Source of the DNA: Nocardiopsis alba DSM 43377
GTDB taxonomy: Bacteria; Actinomycetota; Actinomycetes; Streptosporangiales; Streptosporangiaceae
Reading direction: 5' to 3'
Assembly: GCF_000341225.1 (NCBI RefSeq)
Contig: NZ_ANAC01000021.1
Coordinates: 1 to 64,000, forward strand
Length of the DNA stretch: 64,000 bases
Positions 17,890-25,323 of the stretch are shown one piece after another; position 1 is the stretch's first letter; every line of letters begins with the position of its first letter. The notes beneath the pieces are model-generated. The model was not told where the DNA came from, did no database searches, and saw nothing but the letters and a program-made list of their open reading frames with translations. Both the position numbers and the translations under genes were made by a program.

Positions 17890-18219
17890 CTATTCCGTCG
17901 GTACGCCCATCGCTCGGGCGAGCGCCACCGCGATGACCTCGATGATGCCGGGGACGTAGAAGACGATCCCGATGAAGATCGCCAGGATCAGGAACTGCGC
18001 GAACCGTGTGATCTCCCTGGTGAACAGGAAGAAGATCGCGACGATGGACACGATGACGAGGAAGAGCGGCCCGAAGAAGCCTCGCAGGAAGTCCGCGAGT
18101 CCACCGGTGTCGGGGGCGTTCTCCGTCGTTCCCGGGGTGGCGTCGGCCGCCAGGTGGAGGAGGTCCGTGCCACCGATGGCCGTCATGGCGTCGGCGGTCG
18201 AGGACAACAGGGGGAGCAT
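17890..18219 (-). CDS. Small T4SS membrane protein (TcpD-like)
   Basis: 109 residues from ATG 18219 with GGAGGG upstream. Two hydrophobic stretches at about 47-66 (GFFGPLFLVIVSIVAIFFLF) and 72-100 are separated by TREITRFAQF. This two-helix architecture, the length, and its place between TcpC-like and TcpE-like genes fit the TcpD family of pCW3-type conjugation systems; a VirB2/VirB3-like role has been proposed for such small subunits. It starts 72 bases after the TcpC stop and ends 19 bases before the TcpE-fusion start, so the three form one operon. Confidence 0.65.
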   Translation of the reverse strand: MLPLLSSTADAMTAIGGTDLLHLAADATPGTTENAPDTGGLADFLRGFFGPLFLVIVSIVAIFFLFTREITRFAQFLILAIFIGIVFYVPGIIEVIAVALARAMGVPTE

Positions 18220-18291
18220 GTCAGGCGCCTCCCTCCGGTGTCGTTTCTGGTGTGCGCATGGTTCTTCTCGTCTCCTTGCCTACAGGCCCCG

Positions 18292-19257
18292 TCACCCGCC
18301 GAACGAGTGCGGGGCTCCCTGGATGTCACGCACGTACCACTCACTGCCCGAGTCGACGACCGTGACCAGGTAGTTCTGCACCATCTGTCCCGTGTTCCCG
18401 CCGTCTCCGGCCGTGTCGCCGGAGGGGAGGGACCAGACCACGGTGGCGGCCACCTGTCGTACGTCATCATCCCCGGTCGAGGACTGGGATGGCACCGCGA
18501 TATCGGACAGTTCGTGAAATTCCAGGGTGTCCGCCGGAAGTGGGGTGATCGAGACCCCCGGTTCCACGTAGCGGTCCAGGTGTCCGGCCTCCTCCGCGTA
18601 GACCTCGAAGAAGCCCGAGAGGGTGTCCCTCAACTGTTCGGCGGCCTGGGAGTCGGTGTCGTAGGAGACGCCCTCCGGCAGGCTCGCCTGCGCCGGGGCG
18701 GCGAGCAGCGCGGGAGGACCGGAGAGCACCAGGGCGTCGCCATCGCTGTAGACGGGCACCTGGAGGCTCATGGGTTCGCCGTTGACGTCGGCTCGGACCA
18801 CGACGAGGGCGTTGTGGTCGTCGAGGACGTCGACGGCGACGACGGTGAGGTTCTCCCCGGTGAGACCGTCGGCCGGCACGTTGAGGGAGCCGACCTCGCC
18901 CTCGGGCACGAAGGAGACCAGCGCCGACTGCCGGGCCTCGAGGTCGGAGGTGTCGAGGTAGGTGTCGGCGAAACGCAGCGCGAACGCGGCCGCGGGGGCT
19001 TCGGGGAACGCGGGGGCCTCGGTCGTCTCGGTGTCGGCGGACGAGGAGGAGGGGAGGGAGAAACCGTTGCGGATGGGGAACCAGATGCCGTTGAAGATGA
19101 CGACGATGATGAACGCCCAGAGGAGGACGCGCCCCACGCCGACCCACCAGCGTCCGCCCGCGCCCGCCTTGGGCCTGCGGGGACGCGGAGCGTCGAGATC
19201 GTGGTCGTCGTCGGCCCGGTCACGCACCGCGGTGTCGCGCCGCGACGTCTTGACCAT
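18292..19257 (-). CDS. TcpC-like (VirB8-like) T4SS bitopic membrane protein
   Basis: 321 residues from ATG 19257, chosen because AGGAGG lies five bases upstream; the frame is open five codons further. A charged N-terminus with many Arg/Asp precedes one membrane helix at about 45-65 (VGRVLLWAFIIVVIFNGIWF). The extracellular part (80-321) has two similar halves typical of TcpC's two NTF2-like domains: AAFALRFADTYLDTSD starts the first, and AEQLRDTLSGFFEVYAEE the second; it ends with SEWYVRDIQGAPHSFG. TcpC is a VirB8-like assembly factor essential for conjugation in pCW3. It heads the C-D-E operon, downstream of the shared motif and a leader hairpin. Confidence 0.82.
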   Translation of the reverse strand: MVKTSRRDTAVRDRADDDHDLDAPRPRRPKAGAGGRWWVGVGRVLLWAFIIVVIFNGIWFPIRNGFSLPSSSSADTETTEAPAFPEAPAAAFALRFADTYLDTSDLEARQSALVSFVPEGEVGSLNVPADGLTGENLTVVAVDVLDDHNALVVVRADVNGEPMSLQVPVYSDGDALVLSGPPALLAAPAQASLPEGVSYDTDSQAAEQLRDTLSGFFEVYAEEAGHLDRYVEPGVSITPLPADTLEFHELSDIAVPSQSSTGDDDVRQVAATVVWSLPSGDTAGDGGNTGQMVQNYLVTVVDSGSEWYVRDIQGAPHSFGG

Positions 19258-19280
19258 CCCCGCCTCCTGCACATAGTGAC

Positions 19281-19302
19281 GCGCCGGCGCTTTCGCCGGC
19301 GC
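19281..19302 (-). other. Leader hairpin upstream of TcpC-like gene
   Basis: GCGCCGGCG-N4-CGCCGGCGC, perfect 9-base arms, 24 bases before the start codon and downstream of the motif. It would fold in the mRNA leader just before the ribosome site. Confidence 0.5.
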
Positions 19303-19347
19303 CCGTACATCATCGCGCCGTCACCGACGCTTCCGCCATGCCTTGTC

Positions 19348-19371
19348 TACCCCATCCCTATAGTGAGGCAT
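19348..19371 (-). promoter_or_regulatory. Shared T4SS upstream motif, copy 3 (TcpC operon)
   Basis: Minus strand ATGCCTCACTATAGGG followed by ATGGGGTA, about 90 bases upstream of the TcpC-like start. Best match is the VirB6 upstream site at 1769-1793. Confidence 0.5.
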
Positions 19372-19737
19372 TGTGAGGGTTGGGAGTGGCCAGGGCGAGT
19401 CGGTGTTTCACCACCAAGGCCACATTGCACCACCGAAGGAAGCACACAAAAAGGTCAGAGCATGGCAATACACCACCGAACCTGCTCTAGTGATGTGCGC
19501 TTCAGTGCATTTCCGACCAGACCGTAAAGGGATTAGTCACCTTCTGGAGAGCCAGATCTGTCCCCACCGGCCGGAAAACCACCGTCCGGATGTCACCAAG
19601 AGCCCTTCCGGAACACCGACCTCCCTCGACACGACCGGGCGGGATACGGAGAACCCGGGCGACCCCACGTCTCCATGACGCGTCCGATCGGACGAACGCC
19701 CAGGCCAGAACGGGGGACCGCTGTCTATGATGTCCGG

Positions 19738-20427
19738 ATGATCCCTGATCGGCCCCTTCCCCGGGCACTGCTCGCGCTGTTCGCCCTCATCTGCCTCGTC
19801 CACCTGTGGATCCAGGTGTTCGGCCCCGAGAGCTGGTCACGTCCCACTCAGGTCGCCCTCATGCCCGCCCTGGCCCTCGTCCTGGTCGCCGCCGCCGGTC
19901 GCCCGCTCGGCCGCCTGCTCGGACTCACGGTGGTCGCCCTGGTCTTCTCCTGGCTCGGGGACACCGCCCCGGGCCTCGCCTCCGGCGACACCGCGTTCCT
20001 GTTGATGGTGGGTTTCTTCCTCATCGCGCAGGTCGTGTACGTGGTGGCCTTCTGGAGGTACCGGGCCGAGAGCGTCCTGTACCGACGGCGTCTCCTCCTC
20101 GTCCCCTACGTGGGTTACGTGGCGGCGCTCGTCTGGATCTGCGCGCCGAACACCGGCCCCCTGCTCGTCCCTGTGCTGCTCTACGGACTGCTCTTGGGCC
20201 TGATGGCGATCCTGTCCACCGGGCTGGGACCGTGGGTGGCCGCCGGCGGGGCCCTCTTCCTGATCTCGGACTCGCTGATCGCTCTGAACGCCTTCGCCCC
20301 CGGCCTCGACCTGCCCCAGCGCGACCTCCTGGTGATGAGCACCTACATCGCCGCCCAGACGCTCATCGTCCTGGGACTGCTCCGGCTCGAACGCGCCCCG
20401 GAGCCCCGGATCACCTCGAACGTCTGA
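19738..20427 (+). CDS. Lysoplasmalogenase (YhhN family)
   Basis: 229 residues from ATG 19738 (a longer frame starts at 19675, but the membrane domain begins right after MIPDRPLPRALL). Eight hydrophobic segments span the whole chain; the family signatures SWLGDTAPGL and FLISDSLIALNAF are present, the second being the conserved ISD box. YhhN/TMEM86 enzymes cleave the vinyl-ether bond of lysoplasmalogens in the membrane. No good ribosome site is visible, so the message may be leaderless or have a weak start. Convergent with the RidA gene, with a terminator hairpin between. Confidence 0.88.
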   Translation: MIPDRPLPRALLALFALICLVHLWIQVFGPESWSRPTQVALMPALALVLVAAAGRPLGRLLGLTVVALVFSWLGDTAPGLASGDTAFLLMVGFFLIAQVVYVVAFWRYRAESVLYRRRLLLVPYVGYVAALVWICAPNTGPLLVPVLLYGLLLGLMAILSTGLGPWVAAGGALFLISDSLIALNAFAPGLDLPQRDLLVMSTYIAAQTLIVLGLLRLERAPEPRITSNV

Positions 20428-20437
20428 GCGTGCTCGT

Positions 20438-20466
20438 CCCCTCCGGCCGTTCCGGGCCCGGAGGGG
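20438..20466. terminator. Bidirectional terminator, lysoplasmalogenase / RidA
   Basis: CCCCTCCGG-N11-CCGGAGGGG between convergent genes. Confidence 0.6.
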
Positions 20467-20477
20467 AGGCCGACGGG

Positions 20478-20873
20478 TCACTCCAGGACGGCGGTGGCCT
20501 CCACTTCGACGAGGATCTCGGGGCGGTACAGGCCCTCGACCCCGATGAGCGAGGCGGGCGGCAGCGGGCGGGGCAGCCCGATCTCCTCGGCGACGCGTTC
20601 GATGCCCGCCATGAGCTCCTCGACCCTCTCGTCGTTCCGGTTCGTGACGTAGAACGTGAGGCGCACGACGTCGGCGAAGCCGGCGCCCGCGCCCGCCAGT
20701 CCGGTCGCGGTCTCCCGCAGGGCCGAGGCGACCTGCCCGGCGAAGTCCTCGCGCTCTCCCTCGCGCGCGACCTGACCGGCCACGTGCACGTGACGGGTGC
20801 CGGTCGCGACGGCGACGTGGTGGTAGAGGGTCTCCCCCATCATGCCCTCGGGGGTGAACAGCGCCACGGCCAT
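20478..20873 (-). CDS. RidA/YjgF/YER057c/UK114-family protein
   Basis: 131 residues. Family features are VHVAGQVA, DFAGQVASALRETATGL and DVVRLTFYVT, ending with PEILVEVEATAVL. RidA proteins deaminate reactive enamines and imines formed by PLP enzymes; the canonical catalytic Arg in the C-terminal box (R-x-x-E/V-V) is not obvious, since the segment reads YRPEILVEVEA, so this is a Rid2-7-type paralogue whose activity is uncertain. It is divergent from an HxlR regulator across an 81-base gap holding a palindrome, so it is the likely target of that regulator. Confidence 0.85.
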   Translation of the reverse strand: MAVALFTPEGMMGETLYHHVAVATGTRHVHVAGQVAREGEREDFAGQVASALRETATGLAGAGAGFADVVRLTFYVTNRNDERVEELMAGIERVAEEIGLPRPLPPASLIGVEGLYRPEILVEVEATAVLE

Positions 20874-20899
20874 GTGCTTCTCCTTCTCGCTTCGGTGCT

Positions 20900-20920
20900 C
20901 AGGTATACGATTGATACCTG
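20900..20920. promoter_or_regulatory. HxlR-type operator in the ridA/hxlR divergent promoter
   Basis: CAGGTAT-N7-ATACCTG, a 21-bp palindrome with perfect 7-base arms in the 81-base gap between the two starts. Placement between divergent promoters suits control of both genes. Confidence 0.65.
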
Positions 20921-20954
20921 CTATCCGAAGGACACTTCAACGAGACCAGGTACC

Positions 20955-21329
20955 GTGCGCGAAACCTCCTCCACCCCTCCCGAACACGTCGAGATCGCCA
21001 GACCCCATCGCGAGCTGCTCGACCAGGTCCTCGACAAATGGTCGCTCCAGGTACTGAACGAGCTCTGCGAACGCCCCTCGCGCTTCAACGAACTGCGCCG
21101 TGCGATCCCCGCGGTGACCCAGAAGTCCCTGACCGCGACCCTCCGCCGCCTGGAGCGCAACGGGATCGTCGAGCGCACCGTGACGAGCACGCGGCCGGTG
21201 GCGGTCGAGTACGACATCACCCCGCTCGGCAAGACGATCCGAGAGCCGATCGACGCGCTCCTCGGCTGGGCCCACGAGAACATGGCGGACATCGAACGGG
21301 CGCGCGCCCGGTTCGACGAGGAGGGGTGA
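20955..21329 (+). CDS. HxlR-family winged-helix regulator
   Basis: 124 residues from GTG 20955. The family core is LLDQVLDKWSLQVLNELCER, RFNELRRAIPAVTQKSLTATL and RRLERNGIVERTV, followed by VEYDITPLGKTIREPIDALLGW. No Cys is found near the N-terminus before DKW, so the thiol-sensing mode of YodB/HypR is not evident. It is likely autoregulated and regulates the divergent ridA-like gene through the palindrome at 20900-20920. Confidence 0.88.
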   Translation: MRETSSTPPEHVEIARPHRELLDQVLDKWSLQVLNELCERPSRFNELRRAIPAVTQKSLTATLRRLERNGIVERTVTSTRPVAVEYDITPLGKTIREPIDALLGWAHENMADIERARARFDEEG

Positions 21330-21523
21330 ACCCGCCCTCCGTCCCGCCCGGGTGACCGGGGGATCCGCGGGAACGGGTACCCCCCACCCCTATCCGACGG
21401 AAACCCCGACGAGGCACCCGCTCCCCACACGCCGCCCCTCGAAGAGCGACCCTCACCCGCACGTTCCCGGCCACTCCCCCACCACCACTCCGACTCCCCG
21501 ATCATGGGGATCACCTCTTGCAA

Positions 21524-21544
21524 ATATACCCCCCAGGGGTATAT
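21524..21544. promoter_or_regulatory. CsoR-type copper operator
   Basis: ATATACCCC-CCA-GGGGTATAT: 9-base perfect arms. The ATACCCC...GGGGTAT pattern is the established recognition site of Cu(I)-sensing CsoR repressors in actinomycetes. It lies 62 bases upstream of the His-rich protein gene. csoR itself is not in the window. Confidence 0.8.
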
Positions 21545-21606
21545 GTTCATGGTCATCGCCCCGAGAACGGGACGGCACCGACAGGACCAGAGCATCGGGA
21601 GTCACC

Positions 21607-22455
21607 ATGCGGAACCACACCGGCCACGACACGACCGCCCACACGCACCACGCCGACCACGGCGACCACTCGACCCACGCCGCCCCCGGCGGCCTCTCCG
21701 TCTCGGAGAACGGCCACACCCTCGAGTTCGACTCCACGATTTTCGACGCCGGCACCCGGACGGTCACCTTCCGGGTGATCGGCCCCGACGGGCGGCCGGT
21801 GACCGAGTACGTCCCCGAGCACGAGAAGGAACTGCACCTCATCGCCGTCCGCCGCGACACCTCCGGGTTCCAGCATGTGCACCCGGTGATGGACGAGAAG
21901 GGCACCTGGAGCGTCGAGGTCGCCCTGGAACCCGGCGACTGGAGATTCTTCGCCGACGTCCACCCCGCCGGTCACGACGGGACCATGACCCTGGGGATCG
22001 ACGTCTCCGTCGCCGGACACTACGAGCCTCGTCCGCTCCCCGCGATCGATCGGGTCGCCCGGATCGGCGACCACACCGTCACCCTCGACGGCGAACTCGT
22101 CGCAGGGCAGGCCCGCGAGCTGACGCTCACCGTCGCCCGCGACGGTGAACCCGTCACCGACCTCCAGCCCTACCTCGCCGCCTATGGACACCTGGTGGCG
22201 CTGCGCGTCGGCGACCTGGGCTACCTCCACGTCCACCCCGAAGGCGCCCCCGGCGACGGCGTCACCGCGCCGGGCCCGGAGATCACCTTCATGGCGGTCG
22301 CCCCGTCCGACGGCGTCTACCGCCTCTACCTGGACTTCCTGCACGACGGGGTCGTCCGCACCACCGAGTTCACGGTCCGGACCACCGCGACCGTTCCCGG
22401 GCCGGACGCCGCGCACTCCCACGAGGGGCACCACGACGCCCACGCCCACCACTGA
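21607..22455 (+). CDS. His-rich copper-associated protein
   Basis: 282 residues from ATG 21607. The N-terminus carries a His cluster (HTHHADHGDHSTH) and the C-terminus another (HSHEGHHDAHAHH). Between them are two beta-rich domains with internal His motifs (QHVHPVMDEKG, FFADVHPAGHDG, YLHVHPEG). There is no signal peptide, so a cytoplasmic metal buffer or chaperone is suggested, though secretion by another route cannot be ruled out. It is the first gene of a three-gene unit behind a CsoR-type operator, 32 bases before an AhpD-like gene. I know similar proteins beside actinobacterial copper-resistance genes, but none has a firm function. Confidence 0.75.
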   Translation: MRNHTGHDTTAHTHHADHGDHSTHAAPGGLSVSENGHTLEFDSTIFDAGTRTVTFRVIGPDGRPVTEYVPEHEKELHLIAVRRDTSGFQHVHPVMDEKGTWSVEVALEPGDWRFFADVHPAGHDGTMTLGIDVSVAGHYEPRPLPAIDRVARIGDHTVTLDGELVAGQARELTLTVARDGEPVTDLQPYLAAYGHLVALRVGDLGYLHVHPEGAPGDGVTAPGPEITFMAVAPSDGVYRLYLDFLHDGVVRTTEFTVRTTATVPGPDAAHSHEGHHDAHAHH

Positions 22456-22487
22456 GCCGACGTCCCGACATCCGAAGGGCCACGATC

Positions 22488-23018
22488 ATGACCCGCCTGA
22501 ACCGACTCACACCCGAGACGGCGGTCGGCGCCTCACGCGACCTCCTGACCGACCTGGTCTCCCGTCATGGCCGCGTCGGAGACATGGTCTCCACCATGGC
22601 GCACTCGCCGGCCGTTCTCGGCGGCTACCTCCAGCTCGGCCGCGCCATGCGACGGGCCCGGCTCGACCGCCGGATCTCCGAACGGATCTCGATCGCCGTC
22701 CAGACCCACCAGGGCTGCGCCCTCTGCCTCGACGCCCACATCGACGCCGCCCGCTCCCTGGGGCTGGACGAGGAAGAGATCGAGCGCGCCCGGGCCGGCA
22801 CCTCGGCCGACCCCGCGATCGCCGCGATCATCGCCCTCGCCCTCCAGGTCCACCGCGAACCGTCCTCCATCACCGACGAACGGATCGTCGAGTTGAGGGA
22901 GCACGGCTACAGCGACCGGGAGATCGCCGACGTCGTCGGTGTCGTCTCCCTGAACGTCCTCACCGGCGCCTTCAACCTGCTCGCCGGCCTCTCACCGGCC
23001 ACCACCGACGGTGTGTAG
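22488..23018 (+). CDS. AhpD-like / carboxymuconolactone decarboxylase-family protein
   Basis: 176 residues. The redox motif C77-A-L-C80 with H84 (QGCALCLDAH) is that of AhpD-type peroxidase partners. The surrounding RISERISIAVQTH matches the CMD domain core. Such proteins act as thiol reductants or peroxidases. It belongs to the copper-operator unit (32 bases after the His-rich gene, 80 before the MFS gene), which suggests protection against copper-driven oxidation (inference). Confidence 0.88.
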   Translation: MTRLNRLTPETAVGASRDLLTDLVSRHGRVGDMVSTMAHSPAVLGGYLQLGRAMRRARLDRRISERISIAVQTHQGCALCLDAHIDAARSLGLDEEEIERARAGTSADPAIAAIIALALQVHREPSSITDERIVELREHGYSDREIADVVGVVSLNVLTGAFNLLAGLSPATTDGV

Positions 23019-23098
23019 CCGTACTCCGGCCCCGTGTCGAGGGGCGCGGCCCCGCCCGCGAGACCGCGCCCCTCCACGTCGGCCTGGAAGGAAACGTC

Positions 23099-24376
23099 AT
23101 GCGTCTGTTCACCATTCGCGACTATCGCTACCTGTTCAGCGCCCAGGTGATCGCCCTGTTCGGCACCGGGCTGACGACGGTCGCCCTCGGACTGCTCGCC
23201 TACGAGCTCGCCGGCCCGCGCGCCGGTGCCGTCCTCGGCACCGCACTGACCATCAAGATGGTCATGTACGTGGTCATCGCGCCCTTCGCGGCCGCGTACG
23301 CCGACCGGCTCCCCAGAAGAGGGTTCCTGGTCCTCCTCGATCTCCTGCGCGCCGGGGTGGTCCTGGCGTTGCCGTTCGTCACCGAGATCTGGCACATCTA
23401 CGTTCTGATCGCCCTGCTGCAGGCCTCGTCGGCGGCGTTCACCCCGACGTTCCAGGCGGTCATCCCCGACATCGTCACCGACAAGGCCGCCTACACGCGG
23501 GCCCTGTCCGCCTCGCAGGTCGCCTACACCATGGAGAGTCTGCTCAGCCCGGTCCTGGCCGCGGTCGCCCTGCTCTTCATGGGCTTCGACCTGCTGTTCG
23601 TCGGCACCTCCGTCGGGTTCGCCGTCTCCGCTCTGCTCGTCCTGGCGACCCGCATCCCGAACGCCCGCCCCAGCGCCCACAGCGGGGTCCGGGAGAAGCT
23701 GGTCGCGGGGATCGGGACCTTCGTCCGAACCCCGAGGCTGCGCGGCGTCATGGCGCTCAACATGGTGGTCGCGGCGGCCGGTTCGATCGTCGTCGTCAAC
23801 ACCGTCAACCACGTACGTGACCGGCTCGGCGGTTCCCAGTCGGACGTCGCCTGGATGTTGGCCGTCTCCGGTCTCGGAACGCTGCTGGCCGCCCTCGTCC
23901 TGCCCCGCCTCCTCGACCGGATCGCCGAACGCACCGTCATGGTGACCGGCGCCGGGGTCCTCGTGGCCGGAACACTCGGCGCCCTGGTCCTCGTCGCCGT
24001 ACCCGCGGCCGGATGGGCCGGCACCGCGATCGTCTGGGGCGTGATCGGCGTCGGAACGGCCCTGGTCGTCACCCCGACCGGCAAGGTCCTGCGGGCGTCC
24101 GTCCCGCCGAACCGGATACCCGAGGTCTTCGCCGCCCAGTTCTCTCTGTCGCACCTGGCCTGGCTGGTCACCTACCCCGTCGCCGGCCGGCTCGGAACCG
24201 CGGCCGGGCTCGCCCCCGCCTGGACCGTCCTCGCCGTCCTGGCCGCCGCCGGAGCCGTCGGAGCCCTCCTACTGTGGCCGCGCCGCGACGTGGACGGACC
24301 CGCGGACGAGATGGAGTCCGCCGAGTCCGTGTCCCCTTCGGAGACCACCGGCCGGAGGTACGGGCCCGCGGCCTGA
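23099..24376 (+). CDS. MFS transporter
   Basis: 425 residues from ATG 23099, preceded by GGAAGGAAACGTC. About twelve hydrophobic segments; the family loop between helices 2 and 3 reads APFAAAYADRLPRRGFLVLLD. The opening FTIRDYRYLFSAQVIALFGTGL is typical of the enterobactin-exporter-like/MFS_3 group. The substrate is not predictable; its position after the copper operator suggests copper or a copper-related metabolite export (inference). Last gene of the unit, followed by a hairpin at 24401-24433. Confidence 0.9.
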   Translation: MRLFTIRDYRYLFSAQVIALFGTGLTTVALGLLAYELAGPRAGAVLGTALTIKMVMYVVIAPFAAAYADRLPRRGFLVLLDLLRAGVVLALPFVTEIWHIYVLIALLQASSAAFTPTFQAVIPDIVTDKAAYTRALSASQVAYTMESLLSPVLAAVALLFMGFDLLFVGTSVGFAVSALLVLATRIPNARPSAHSGVREKLVAGIGTFVRTPRLRGVMALNMVVAAAGSIVVVNTVNHVRDRLGGSQSDVAWMLAVSGLGTLLAALVLPRLLDRIAERTVMVTGAGVLVAGTLGALVLVAVPAAGWAGTAIVWGVIGVGTALVVTPTGKVLRASVPPNRIPEVFAAQFSLSHLAWLVTYPVAGRLGTAAGLAPAWTVLAVLAAAGAVGALLLWPRRDVDGPADEMESAESVSPSETTGRRYGPAA

Positions 24377-24400
24377 CGGTACGGAGGGCCCCTGCGATGA

Positions 24401-24433
24401 GAGGGGCGGACCGCGATGAGCGGACCGCCCCTC
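24401..24433. terminator. Bidirectional terminator downstream of MFS gene
   Basis: GAGGGGCGG and CCGCCCCTC arms with further internal pairing (CCGC/GCGG), between convergent genes. Confidence 0.65.
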
Positions 24434-24456
24434 GAAACCGCTTCGGGGCGGGCGGG

Positions 24457-24963
24457 TCAGTCGATGAAGCCGACCGGCAGGGCGCCGTCCACGGCGTCGC
24501 GAACGTCGGCGGCCGCCGAGGCGCCGAGGCCCCCGTAGAGCTCCACGATCCCCACTCCGTGCTCCCGGGCCTCCCTGACCCGTTCGATCAGTGCCTCCCG
24601 GTCGGCGACCCCGGCGACCACGACCCCCTCGTGCCGGGCCAGGGGTGTGGAGACCGTCGACCCGTACAGGAACAGCGCTCCCCCGGCCTCCCCGGCCTCG
24701 AAGGAGGCCTTGTAGGCGGCCACCTGTTCGAGTGATTCGAATCCGTACCGGTTCACCCTCACCTCCACACCGCCACCGATCACCTCGATGACCCGCGCGG
24801 CGTCGTCGACGCCGACACCGCCGCAGAGCTCGACACGATCGGCGTCGCGTGCGGCGTTCGCCGCCCTCTTCACCAGGTCGGCGAGTTCGACCCCCTCGAT
24901 GATCACGTCACCGTCGTCGACGATGACACCCGGCTCTCCTTCGAACAGAACATGTGTCGTCAT
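24457..24963 (-). CDS. DUF6506-like protein with duplicated half-domain
   Basis: 168 residues. Two similar halves end in the same motif: DADRVELCGGVGVDDAARV near residue 50 and GIVELYGGLGASAAADV near residue 145, each preceded by a helix. This (V/I)ELxGG(F/V/L)G box is what I recall for the DUF6506 family, so a fused two-repeat form is plausible; no function is known. Cytoplasmic, no membrane segment. Confidence 0.55.
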   Translation of the reverse strand: MTTHVLFEGEPGVIVDDGDVIIEGVELADLVKRAANAARDADRVELCGGVGVDDAARVIEVIGGGVEVRVNRYGFESLEQVAAYKASFEAGEAGGALFLYGSTVSTPLARHEGVVVAGVADREALIERVREAREHGVGIVELYGGLGASAAADVRDAVDGALPVGFID

Positions 24964-25323
24964 GTCCGACCGAACATCCCCGGTGCCGGCGGGATTCCTC
25001 GGAGATCCGGTGCGGGAATAACCTTCGGCCCCTCACCGGACCGTCCCACGGGATCGATGGCCACAATCGGCCGCCACCGCGCGGACTCGTTCCGGCTCGG
25101 ACGCTTATCCGCACGCTATGATCGCGACGACGGGTGAGGATGAACCCCTGATTCCCCATGCCTTCGGCCTCGAATACGCACGATGAGCCGACCGCCTCCC
25201 CTCTCATGAATCAGCGGAACCGGACACCCCATGTCGACAGGGTGAAACACACACGCCGTGCCACCTGTCGAGACATACCCCCGTTTCAGCACGGAAAGGA
25301 AGCGCGCCCGAGCGCGCCCCCGC
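24964..25323. other. 360-base divergent region
   Basis: No gene, hairpin or palindrome was recognised between the DUF6506-like gene and the lipoprotein gene. Confidence 0.4.

Larger units (their letters stand above)
19258..19737. other. 480-base divergent region TcpC / lysoplasmalogenase
   Basis: No gene. It contains the TcpC leader hairpin (19281-19302) and the T4SS motif (19348-19371). The 19380-19560 part is relatively AT-rich. Confidence 0.45.

Noticed and set aside
21330-21520. csoR or copper ATPase gene near the copper operator
   Set aside because: No such coding frame exists in this gap or nearby.
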